NCBI GenBank assembly: GCA_964351775.1
Contig: CAYGPQ010000037.1
Span: 1-42,313 of the forward strand
DNA: 42,313 bases
Reading direction: 5' to 3'
Source: Kordia sp964351775
GTDB taxonomy: Bacteria; Bacteroidota; Bacteroidia; Flavobacteriales; Flavobacteriaceae
Positions 24,600 to 31,934 of the stretch are shown here, in pieces. The position numbers and the translations under genes were made by a program. Under the pieces are notes generated by a model. It saw nothing but the letters and a program-made list of their open reading frames with translations. It was not told the origin of the DNA and did no database searches. The first letter of the stretch is position 1; every line of letters begins with the position of its first letter.

Positions 24600-25874
24600 A
24601 TGGGAAATACCTCCATACACCAACATCATGAAGTTGTAGAAAATCTAAAAACCTTACTAGCTGGAAATCCAGGGATGGAATTAGCATTACTAACTTCTTT
24701 AAACCTTGCAAATGCTGCTGCAAAAACAAGTTTGAACGCAGATTTATATGCTGCTATGAATGACGAGTTTAACGGAAATGCTTGGCCAACAACCATTGAA
24801 CATTATTATGATTATTTAGACATGTATGTGCGTTTGGTACCAGATGAAAGCAGCGATCCAAACTATCCAAATGCTTGGAAAAGCACCGATTCATCCAACG
24901 GTTACAATCAAAAAGTATACGATTTACTATGCCAATTCTATTGGTTGGTTGACCAAAAAGTACCAGATACAAACGTAAGTATGCAAAGCTTTCCAAAGTT
25001 TGCTGATTGGTTGGTAGAATTTGCTGTGGCATGGGGAAGTTTCTTAGATACTACCGAATCGCTTACCAAAGAAAGCCTGTATTCATTCAAACACAACCCT
25101 ATGTATAACTATCCGTTGTATGCGGGCAATGCGTCAACTTGGACAACATTTAATGAGTTCTTTTATAGAGAATTTAATCATGCAGATGCAACTACGGGAA
25201 TTTCACCGTTACGTCCAATTGCAGCACCAGATGACAATACAACGATTGCAGCACCAGCAGACTGTACATTTAAAGAAAATTATCCAATTGATGCTGAAGG
25301 AAATGTGTTAGGTCCGGATGGAAAGAAAACAACAGCTCGATTAAAGCATACACACGCTATAGGCACGGTTTCAGAATTATTAGATGGTAGTGAATATGCC
25401 AGTGACTTTTACGGTGGAACCTTTGTACATTACTTCTTAGGGCCGTACGATTATCACCGTTTCCACACGCCAGTTCATGGAAAGGTATTAGAGATTAAAG
25501 ATATTCATGGAAAAGTGTTCTTAAATGTAAATATGGTTGATGGTCAGTGGGATGCTCCCGATGGTGCAGGCGATGGATACGAATTTAATCAAGCACGTGG
25601 TTTGGTGATTGTTGATGCAGGTCCAGAAGTTGGAAAAGTAGCAATTCTTCCTATTGGAATGGCACAAGTTTCTGGTGTAATGATGTACACCGATAAAATA
25701 CAAATTGGTCAAGAAGTTGTAAAAGGTCAAGAATTTGGGAAATTCAGATTTGGTGGTTCGGATATCATTATGTTATTTGAAAAGCCACAAAAGGATTTGT
25801 ACATGTTCAAGAGAGATCCAGGACATATTCCAATTCACTTCCAATATGGACAAACTGCAATTTATGTACAATAA
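24600..25874 (+). CDS. Phosphatidylserine decarboxylase-family protein
   Basis: 424 residues. The N-terminal helical domain (about 1-150) belongs to the extended PSD subgroup and leads into TFNEFFYREFN near 183 and SPLRPIAAPDD near 201. The catalytic domain has HYFLGPYDYHRFHTPVHG (Asp284, His286, His289) and, near the end, FGGSDIIMLFE, where Gly386-Ser387 is the expected self-cleavage site giving the pyruvoyl group (the usual LGST is GGSD here). It would decarboxylate phosphatidylserine or a related amino-acid substrate. This long form is distinct from the short housekeeping Psd. A structured repeat begins 2 nt after its stop. Confidence 0.88.
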   Translation: MGNTSIHQHHEVVENLKTLLAGNPGMELALLTSLNLANAAAKTSLNADLYAAMNDEFNGNAWPTTIEHYYDYLDMYVRLVPDESSDPNYPNAWKSTDSSNGYNQKVYDLLCQFYWLVDQKVPDTNVSMQSFPKFADWLVEFAVAWGSFLDTTESLTKESLYSFKHNPMYNYPLYAGNASTWTTFNEFFYREFNHADATTGISPLRPIAAPDDNTTIAAPADCTFKENYPIDAEGNVLGPDGKKTTARLKHTHAIGTVSELLDGSEYASDFYGGTFVHYFLGPYDYHRFHTPVHGKVLEIKDIHGKVFLNVNMVDGQWDAPDGAGDGYEFNQARGLVIVDAGPEVGKVAILPIGMAQVSGVMMYTDKIQIGQEVVKGQEFGKFRFGGSDIIMLFEKPQKDLYMFKRDPGHIPIHFQYGQTAIYVQ

Positions 25875-25876
25875 GT

Positions 25877-25944
25877 TATAGACTTTAGCCTCGTTATAAA
25901 GTCGTAAACGCTGCAAATACTGTAATTTAGGTATTTGTGGCGTT
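25877..25944 (+). repeat. 68-nt two-hairpin element, copy 1 (3' of PSD-family gene)
   Basis: Hairpin 1 is GACTTT, loop AGCCTCGTTAT, AAAGTC. Hairpin 2 has arms 25907-25920 (AACGCTGCAAATAC) and 25931-25944 (GTATTTGTGGCGTT) with a 10-nt loop; all 14 pairs form, two of them G-U that pair only in the plus-strand RNA. A second copy at 28290 keeps the stem by a compensatory change. It may be a terminator or a 3' UTR stability/regulatory element; the downstream T-run is weak here. Confidence 0.8.
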
Positions 25945-26002
25945 ATATTTATATAGTATTTAATAGCATGCTATTAAACATTCTAAAATTTAAAACAAAT
26001 AA

Positions 26003-28060
26003 TTAATGTTTTACTATTTTTTTTGTGACTATGGTTCCTTTAAAATTAACTTTCAAGAAATACATTCCAGCTGTTAAACTGGAAAGATCTAGTGTTAATT
26101 CATCAGCATAATCTGTATTTTTCTTTTGGAATACAGCTTGTCCATTGATATTGACTAATTCTAAATCAGTAATACTATTTGAAGCTTTATTTTTAATCGT
26201 AATACTATCACTAGTAGGATTTGGGTAAATTATAAAGTTGGCTTCAGTTTTATCTTCAATACTAAGTAAACTATTAAATGAAGGAATGCTTAGTGAGTAT
26301 ATATCAGAATGATTTCCAACTCCAATAATTTTTCCATCTAATATTGAAAACTCAGATGCATTTGGAGAAATAGTATTGTTTTCAGCTAGATCAATCCAAG
26401 TATTACCGCCATCGTTTGTATATAGAACTTGATTCCCTAGTATATTAAATATTGATGATTCACTTAGAAATAAAAATTTAAAGCTATTAGGCATATTAGT
26501 AAAAGGAGCCCAAGATATACCGCCATCAGTGGTTTTGAAGACTCCTGCACTTGTAGAGTTAACAAAACCGATTGCATCAGTTAAAAATTGTATTTGTCTA
26601 TATCCTTGATTTTGTTGTGGTTCCGTTATTTCATTCCAAGTAATTCCTCCATCAACTGTTTTATAAATACGTTGACCAATAGCATATCCGACAGTATCTG
26701 ATGGAAAATAAAAATCTGTTATATCAAAAGAATCATAACTATTCCAATTGGCTCCATTATCTAAAGTATTATAGATTTCATTACCACCAAGTGTATAAGC
26801 ATTGGCATTTCTCATCCAACATGCAGCGCTTGCTAAATTGCCTATAGGAGTTCTAGTTTGCCAAGTAACACCAAAATCATTCGTTAAAAAATATTGCCCA
26901 GAAGTAGATGATGATCTATTTACAATGCCATTACCATCGGGTAATAAATGAACGGCGTTATAACTTAAAGAACCAGATGTAAAAGACTTAGTTCGTGTCC
27001 AAGAAATACCACCATCTGTTGTAGTGAAAATTAAATTATTATTGTTAGCAGTTGAATTACGTCCAACGACAACTCCATTTAGATTATTTGCAAAATCTAT
27101 AGCTATCAAGTTAGATGGTCTTACGCCTTCATCTGTTAAATTCCAGCTTTGACCATTATTAGTAGAGTTATAGCTAACAGCTTCTCCAGCTACTAATACA
27201 TTAGTGCCAGAAAAATCTATAGTAAGTAAGTTTTTATTTGAATTTAAAAATTCTTCAGTCCAATTGATTCCATTGTCTGTAGATTTTATAATAAGACCAT
27301 TTGAACCACAAACAACTAATGTATTATTGATATTGCGAATTTCATATAAACTTTGTCCAGTTTGGTAGTTAGAATCGATCCATGTAACACCTCCATCAGT
27401 GGTATATTTTAAATCTTGATTATTTCCTACAACAACACCATTCATGTCATCATAAAAGAAAATGTCTAACCAGTTTGCAGTACCTATTGTTGCAGCTGTC
27501 CATGTATTACCTCCATCAATTGTTTTCAATATTTTACTAGATAAACCAGAAGCAAAACCTACGTTTTCATTTATAAAATAAACACTATTAAGGCCACTTG
27601 AACTAGAATTACTCAAAGTAGAATTTTGGTTAATCCAAGTCATTCCTCCATCTATTGTTTTAGCAATTTTTCCATTATTACCAACACCATAACCAACTAA
27701 ATCATTTACAAAATTAAATTTATAGATATGAAAAGATAAATTTTGTGCTAAAGAAATGTTTTTAAACCCATCATTAGTATAATAAACGCTTAAGTTGGTA
27801 GAAACAAGACCATTATTTTCATCAAACATATGCAAGTCCCAAGTAGAATCACTAGTAGTAAATGGTCTTTCCCAGGTATCTCCATGATCTGTGGTTTTTA
27901 AAATATCATTACTATTACTTTTTTGAAGTAAATAATAAGTGTTATTATTTATAGCTTCAATGTCTGTTACATCTTTATTGTTTTTTAAAGGAGTAAGTAA
28001 GTCCCAATTTTGAGAAAATGCCAAAAAGGGAATGATCAGAAATGTTAAAAATAATCTCAT
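26003..28060 (-). CDS. Secreted Asp-box beta-propeller protein with T9SS sorting domain
   Basis: 685 residues. The signal peptide is MRLFLTFLIIPFLAFS, cleaved before QNWDLL. About a dozen Asp-box/BNR-like repeats run to residue 590: KTIDGGMTW, KTIDGGNTW, YTTDGGVTW, KSTDNGINW, FTTDGGISW, KTVDGGITW and others, resembling Ycf48-like beta propellers. The C-terminal 80 residues (FIIYPNPTSDSITIKN ... LELVNINGQAVF ... LDLSSLTAGMYFLKV) form a type A T9SS sorting domain, so the protein is exported and attached or released at the cell surface. No catalytic site evident; probably binding or adhesion. It is a single gene. Confidence 0.92.
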   Translation of the reverse strand: MRLFLTFLIIPFLAFSQNWDLLTPLKNNKDVTDIEAINNNTYYLLQKSNSNDILKTTDHGDTWERPFTTSDSTWDLHMFDENNGLVSTNLSVYYTNDGFKNISLAQNLSFHIYKFNFVNDLVGYGVGNNGKIAKTIDGGMTWINQNSTLSNSSSSGLNSVYFINENVGFASGLSSKILKTIDGGNTWTAATIGTANWLDIFFYDDMNGVVVGNNQDLKYTTDGGVTWIDSNYQTGQSLYEIRNINNTLVVCGSNGLIIKSTDNGINWTEEFLNSNKNLLTIDFSGTNVLVAGEAVSYNSTNNGQSWNLTDEGVRPSNLIAIDFANNLNGVVVGRNSTANNNNLIFTTTDGGISWTRTKSFTSGSLSYNAVHLLPDGNGIVNRSSSTSGQYFLTNDFGVTWQTRTPIGNLASAACWMRNANAYTLGGNEIYNTLDNGANWNSYDSFDITDFYFPSDTVGYAIGQRIYKTVDGGITWNEITEPQQNQGYRQIQFLTDAIGFVNSTSAGVFKTTDGGISWAPFTNMPNSFKFLFLSESSIFNILGNQVLYTNDGGNTWIDLAENNTISPNASEFSILDGKIIGVGNHSDIYSLSIPSFNSLLSIEDKTEANFIIYPNPTSDSITIKNKASNSITDLELVNINGQAVFQKKNTDYADELTLDLSSLTAGMYFLKVNFKGTIVTKKIVKH

Positions 28061-28376
28061 TTGTTTTTATATGATTTAGAAAAGCACACACAACAGTAAT
28101 AACTATACAGAATTGTATATTTATGTATTAAAAAAATAATTTGTTGTAATGATTTTGTTTGCGGGGAAATAAGCTTTCAAATATACATATTTTTTACAGA
28201 TCAAGAACTAAACCTAATACTATTTTCAGGAAATTTTAGGATGAAAATTATTTTTAGAAAGATCAATACTCAATTTATGCAAAGTAAAATATAGACTTTT
28301 GCCTCGTTATAAAGTCACAAACGCTGCAACTATCTTACGTTGAGTAGTTGTGGCGTTTATTTGTTTTTTTATAGGA
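28061..28376. other. 316-bp intergenic region with promoter box and repeat copy
   Basis: Contains CAAATATA at 28178-28185 (minus-strand TATATTTG, a -7 box for the Asp-box gene with a leader of about 110 nt) and copy 2 of the 68-nt element. Just before that copy, 28261-28287 can be read as D-Q-Y-S-I-Y-A-K-stop, comparable with G-Q-T-A-I-Y-V-Q-stop at the end of the PSD-family gene. Confidence 0.5.
28290..28357 (+). repeat. 68-nt two-hairpin element, copy 2
   Basis: The same length as copy 1 and identical at about 56 of 68 positions. Hairpin 1 and its loop are nearly unchanged. Hairpin 2 has arms 28320-28333 (AACGCTGCAACTAT) and 28344-28357 (GTAGTTGTGGCGTT). Compared with copy 1, one pair changes A-T to C-G on both sides and one C-G becomes T-G, while the 10-nt loop differs at six positions. 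It is followed by TTTGTTTTTTT, so it could end plus-strand transcripts, but no plus-strand gene precedes it. Confidence 0.8.
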
Positions 28377-28892
28377 TTACAAAAATTTATGCATCACAAA
28401 GTTTTCATACGTATTTGTTTCCATCGGGAAATCAATATTTCCGATGACTACATACCCTTGTCGCTTATAAAATGCAATGGCGCGTTTATTTTCAATATAC
28501 ACTTCCAAGTTAAATTCTGTATGCCCTTTTTTTTCAAGAGTTTCTTCAGCGGTTTCCAACAATTTATAGCCAATTCCTTGTCCGTAAAAACGTTCCAATA
28601 CATATAATTTACTCAGTTCAGGAATTGTTTTTTTGCGAATAGGACAGGTACTTTCATATATTATTTCAGCAACACCAATAGGATTTCCACGATAATAGGC
28701 GATTATGAATTGATCGGGATTTGTTTGAATGATGGTTGAAATATGTTCAGGTGAGAATCGTTTGGTAATAAAATTTGCAAACTCAAACGTAACGCCATCA
28801 ACGGCATAGGTTTGAATATATACCGTTTTTAATAATACTGAAATTCGAAGCGCGTCGGAACGCTTGGCTTTTTCAAAAGAAAGTTCGTTCAT
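28377..28892 (-). CDS. GNAT-family N-acetyltransferase
   Basis: 171 residues. LSKLYVLERFYGQGIGYKLL carries the canonical Q/R-x-x-G-x-G/A acetyl-CoA loop (YGQGIGYKL, about 100), followed by NLEVYIENKRAIAFYKRQGY, the family's C-terminal block. Substrate unknown. It is paralogous to the gene at 23898. Its 3' end lies 19 bp beyond copy 2 of the 68-nt element. Confidence 0.9.
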   Translation of the reverse strand: MNELSFEKAKRSDALRISVLLKTVYIQTYAVDGVTFEFANFITKRFSPEHISTIIQTNPDQFIIAYYRGNPIGVAEIIYESTCPIRKKTIPELSKLYVLERFYGQGIGYKLLETAEETLEKKGHTEFNLEVYIENKRAIAFYKRQGYVVIGNIDFPMETNTYENFVMHKFL

Positions 28893-28951
28893 AGTTGGTT
28901 AATTATCTGTAAACAACGGAATAGTGAACCTTTTATTTTTAAAGATAATCG

Positions 28952-29371
28952 TTAAGCCATAAAATCTTCGTGATTTCCAGAAATTTGGTCAATTTCGTCT
29001 ATCCTTTTTTGACGCTTAAAATCATTTTTGGAGGAAAAGTGTAGTATTAAAATAATCAATGATAAGACATCTATACCAAGTATGATCCCATTTAAATTTA
29101 TAGTGATTGACATATTGAGACCGTATGAAAAGCTGAAATAAAAAGCTGCTGAAGTAAAAGAAAATGTGATCAGAATGTACCAAATAAACAGGGCAGTCCA
29201 AGCCGCTTTTTTTCCTAAAACTAGAAAATAGTTTGCAACTACCATAAATAATATTATAAATACAAAAGGCCAAGCCTTAGGAAGTGAAGTACCTACCAAA
29301 TAGGTAACATAAAGCGTTTGCAATATGTTATATATCGTAATTATTTGGACTGTGGTAGAAATATTTTTCAT
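28952..29371 (-). CDS. Hypothetical four-helix membrane protein
   Basis: 139 residues with four hydrophobic helices (about 8-26, 32-50, 57-80, 90-110) and a charged C-terminus KNDFKRQKRIDEIDQISGNHED. No family recognised. It lies 59 bp upstream of a GNAT gene and 44 bp after a lipoprotein gene, all on one strand, so the three may be one transcript. Confidence 0.6.
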   Translation of the reverse strand: MKNISTTVQIITIYNILQTLYVTYLVGTSLPKAWPFVFIILFMVVANYFLVLGKKAAWTALFIWYILITFSFTSAAFYFSFSYGLNMSITINLNGIILGIDVLSLIILILHFSSKNDFKRQKRIDEIDQISGNHEDFMA

Positions 29372-29415
29372 GAGAAATTTTTAATTATTATTATGATAAT
29401 GGTTTGATGCATCTA

Positions 29416-29874
29416 CTATAATTTTTTTCTGGATTTAAAATTAAAAATTTCAATTCGTAAATCACTCAAATTTATAAATTCAACAGTATCCATATGAATT
29501 GCATAGCCACAAACATTTTGAATAATATAAATTGCATTTTCAAAGTCAAATAGACTATGTACCTGACCATGTTCACCAGATAAGGAATCGAAAATGCAAG
29601 TATCTGCATCATAAAATGTACTCGCCAAATTTGGATATACGTCTTTACTGTAGATAGCAAAAAATACTTCTAAAGAATCTTTTTGAAAAGAAAGAAATAT
29701 ATCTGTTGTGGCATCAATACGTTCATCATAAACTTCTTCCTTTATAATAATGGAAACTTTCCAAGAAGAACTTTCAAAGTGTTTCCACAAATCTTTTAGT
29801 TTCTGAGTGTCGGAAGAAACTGCATTACAAGAAATGCATAATAATAGATAGATGATGCTTAGTTTTCGTAACAA
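29416..29874 (-). CDS. Hypothetical lipoprotein
   Basis: 152 residues. The signal ends LLLCISCNAV, a lipobox with Cys16, so it is membrane-anchored. The mature part is a mixed alpha/beta domain with WKHFESSSWKVSIIIKEEVY, Cys residues in DADTCIFD and IIQNVCGY, and a basic end FNFKSRKKL. No known family recognised. A -7 box lies at 29909-29916. Confidence 0.65.
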   Translation of the reverse strand: MLRKLSIIYLLLCISCNAVSSDTQKLKDLWKHFESSSWKVSIIIKEEVYDERIDATTDIFLSFQKDSLEVFFAIYSKDVYPNLASTFYDADTCIFDSLSGEHGQVHSLFDFENAIYIIQNVCGYAIHMDTVEFINLSDLRIEIFNFKSRKKL

Positions 29875-29908
29875 TAGTGGAATAGTTTTTATTTGCTAAT
29901 GGGGCATT

Positions 29909-29916
29909 CAAATATA
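29909..29916 (-). promoter_or_regulatory. Candidate -7 promoter box for the lipoprotein gene
   Basis: Minus-strand TATATTTG fits TAnnTTTG and is 35 bp upstream of the start at 29874. The same TATATTTGAA word precedes the Asp-box protein gene at 28178-28185. Confidence 0.4.
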
Positions 29917-29956
29917 CATTTTTGAGCATAATCATGAAGAACTTCATTTGAAAATT

Positions 29957-29964
29957 TATCTTTG
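29957..29964 (+). promoter_or_regulatory. Candidate -7 promoter box for the membrane protein at 29990
   Basis: TATCTTTG fits TAnnTTTG and lies 25 bp upstream of the ATG at 29990, giving a leader of about 19 nt. It forms a divergent promoter pair with 29909-29916. Confidence 0.4.
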
Positions 29965-29989
29965 ATACAATCAAATTATAAATGTATTC

Positions 29990-30376
29990 ATGTCAAAAAA
30001 GATAGCTAGAAGATTAGTTCGGAATTTTTATTTCCTTGCATTACTATTGAATGTTATCATTCCATGGGTATTCGTTAAAATCGTTATTGGTGATAGCACA
30101 GGCGAAATTCAATTGATATATGTTGCAGTCGCTGTCTGGTCAATAGTTGCGATAGTTCTATTTACTATTTACTTTGCTATTCCTGATTTTCATAAGAATT
30201 GGGAAAAAGTTGCTACCTTTTTATTTCCAACACTTTTCTGTAGCCCAATATTATTTTACGAGACTACATTTTTCATGATTCCGTTTGGAATTAATTTAAT
30301 GTTTAACTTACTATGTCTATTCTACTATAAGAGAAAAATCATGAATGCGAGCGAACAATCAATGGAAACCATCTAA
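29990..30376 (+). CDS. Hypothetical four-helix membrane protein
   Basis: 128 residues with four hydrophobic helices (about 14-34, 44-64, 74-90, 94-114) and a basic N-terminus MSKKIARRLVRNF. No family recognised. Its stop is 7 bp from the convergent gene's stop, with no hairpin between them. Confidence 0.6.
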   Translation: MSKKIARRLVRNFYFLALLLNVIIPWVFVKIVIGDSTGEIQLIYVAVAVWSIVAIVLFTIYFAIPDFHKNWEKVATFLFPTLFCSPILFYETTFFMIPFGINLMFNLLCLFYYKRKIMNASEQSMETI

Positions 30377-30383
30377 TTCCTTT

Positions 30384-30833
30384 TTACTCATCATCCTTTA
30401 CTCTTGGCCAAAAAATAGCACCCAAAAGCACACCAAAAACTAAGTATATAAAAAACACCTTGCTGTTCATATCATGAATTAAATCTGCTTGTTTAAAAAA
30501 AAGAACAATCGTGATGGCAAGTAAAATCCCCAATCCTAAGAGTTCGTTCAACCAACGTTTTTTGCGAATGATAAAAACATGACTTGCCAAAAATCCCCAA
30601 ATCCAAGGAAGTACATATAATTCTGGAGGGATGTTTTCTGTGTTAAATATATACACAAACATCGCTATCAAAACAATCACTATCAGCAATCGTTGAAAAG
30701 TACGAATGCTCTTCTTTTCTGTCAAAAGCTCTTTCTGAAAACAAAATAGTACTGTGGTTAAAAAATTGTAGGTAAGTAGCAAACAAATTGTCGCTGATAA
30801 GAAGTATTCTAATACATTTATATAATAATTCAT
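30384..30833 (-). CDS. Hypothetical membrane protein
   Basis: 149 residues from the ATG at 30833 (MNYYINVLEYFLSATICLLL). A reading nine codons longer starts MLNRKGYFI but adds a polar stretch before the first helix, so the inner start is preferred. Five hydrophobic helices run to VFFIYLVFGVLLGAIFWPRVKDDE. No family recognised. Confidence 0.6.
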   Translation of the reverse strand: MNYYINVLEYFLSATICLLLTYNFLTTVLFCFQKELLTEKKSIRTFQRLLIVIVLIAMFVYIFNTENIPPELYVLPWIWGFLASHVFIIRKKRWLNELLGLGILLAITIVLFFKQADLIHDMNSKVFFIYLVFGVLLGAIFWPRVKDDE

Positions 30834-30860
30834 GATGAAATATCCTTTTCGATTTAGCAT

Positions 30861-31248
30861 TTTAAAAGTAAAAAATTCTAAAACACTGCGGAATACCTAT
30901 TCGTAGGGAGATTTTATGGGATTTATAAATGTTGAATGCTAAATTTTAAATTAAAAAGTGCTCTTTCCACAACCCACAACCCACAACCCACAACCCAAAA
31001 GCGAAGCGTTCAAAAAGTCCAGCATTTCCAACAGTCCAGCATCAAATGACAATTCATCCTAAAAAAATAACAATTCGGTAGTTTCTTTTTTCGCAAGAAG
31101 GTCGTTTGTAAGATATTTGAACCATCAATCAAACGAATTAAATCAATCAAAAAATGATCAGTATCGCAATCATCATCGTCAAATATGTTTTTTCAATACT
31201 CTGAGAAATCATTTAAAACAAGTGTAAACAATCAAAAACAACACAACA
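30861..31248. other. 388-bp intergenic region with composite repeat, copy A
   Basis: No gene seen. It contains the A/T word block and ACAACCC microsatellite described under 30927-31042. The 60 bp before the next start are A/C-rich and almost free of G, the typical unstructured leader of this genome. GATATTTG near 31111-31118 is one base off a -7 box. Confidence 0.5.
30927..31042 (+). repeat. Composite intergenic repeat, copy A
   Basis: The A/T block 30927-30960 (AATGTTGAATGCTAAATTTT then AAATTAAAAAGTG) is followed by four perfect 7-bp ACAACCC units at 30969-30996. AGTCCAGCAT then occurs twice, at 31016-31025 and 31033-31042. Related composites occur at 34010-34101, 34871-35045 and, inverted, 42133-42308. 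Confidence 0.6.
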
Positions 31249-31875
31249 ATGAAAAAAGTAGTATTCATTTTAAGTCTAGTCTTCTTCGGAATAACGGCAA
31301 ACGCCCAAACGAAGTATGAAAAAGGTATGCAAAAAGCATTTTCTTTATTGGAAGAAAACAAAAGTAACGAAGCGGTAAATTTATTTGAGCGTATTTCAGA
31401 AGCCGCGCCAGAAGAATGGTTGCCATCGTATTATGCAGCACAAGTAACTATTATGAGTGGTTTTGCGATTAAAGACAAAACCAAATTATCGCACCAATTA
31501 GAGAAAGCACAAACACAATTGGATCATGCAACGAGCATTTCGCCAAACAATCCAGAAATCATGGTGATGCAAGCAATGTTGTATACCGTTTGGGTAGCCT
31601 ATGATGGCGCAACATACGGAATGCAATATGGACAAAAAGTAGCCGAAATTTACGCAAAAGCCATGGCAATTGATAAAAACAATCCTAGAGTTGTATTGTG
31701 TAAAGCAGAATGGGACATAGGAAGTGCACGCTATTTCGGACAAGATACAGCACCGTATTGTGAAGCATTTGAAAGAGCAAAAACACTTTTTGAAACTGAC
31801 AAATTAACAACTGCGTTTCATCCAAGTTGGGGAAAAGAACGTGCAGCGCAATTGGCAGAAGATTGTAAAAAGTAA
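31249..31875 (+). CDS. Secreted helical-repeat (TPR-like) protein
   Basis: 208 residues. The signal peptide is MKKVVFILSLVFFGITANA, cleaved before QTKYEKG. Helical pairs fit TPR-like repeats: KAFSLLEENKSNEAVNLFER near 29-48, and ISPNNPEIMVMQAMLYTVW near 97-115. An aromatic/acidic C-terminus follows, with two Cys residues (PYCEAF and AEDCKK) that could pair. It lies just upstream of the kinase gene, which has its own promoter box. Probably a periplasmic binding or scaffold protein; possible relation to the sensor system is inference from position only. Confidence 0.65.
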   Translation: MKKVVFILSLVFFGITANAQTKYEKGMQKAFSLLEENKSNEAVNLFERISEAAPEEWLPSYYAAQVTIMSGFAIKDKTKLSHQLEKAQTQLDHATSISPNNPEIMVMQAMLYTVWVAYDGATYGMQYGQKVAEIYAKAMAIDKNNPRVVLCKAEWDIGSARYFGQDTAPYCEAFERAKTLFETDKLTTAFHPSWGKERAAQLAEDCKK

Positions 31876-31899
31876 CAACATCGTTCAAAAAAACCTTAG

Positions 31900-31907
31900 T
31901 ATATTTG
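31900..31907 (+). promoter_or_regulatory. Candidate -7 promoter box for the 2TM histidine kinase operon
   Basis: TATATTTG fits TAnnTTTG and lies 28 bp upstream of the start at 31935, so the leader would be about 21 nt. No exact -33 box. It suggests the kinase/2TM genes have a promoter separate from the upstream TPR-like gene. Confidence 0.45.
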
Positions 31908-31934
31908 AGGTAAAGCATACATAAAGACTCGAAA

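Noticed and set aside
25877..28357. Transposon ends flanking the Asp-box gene
   Set aside because: The two 68-nt copies are direct, not inverted, contain no transposase between them, and show stem-preserving changes better explained by RNA structure.
31249..31875. Assigning the TPR-like secreted protein as the ligand of the kinase
   Set aside because: Only adjacency supports it, and the kinase gene has its own promoter box.
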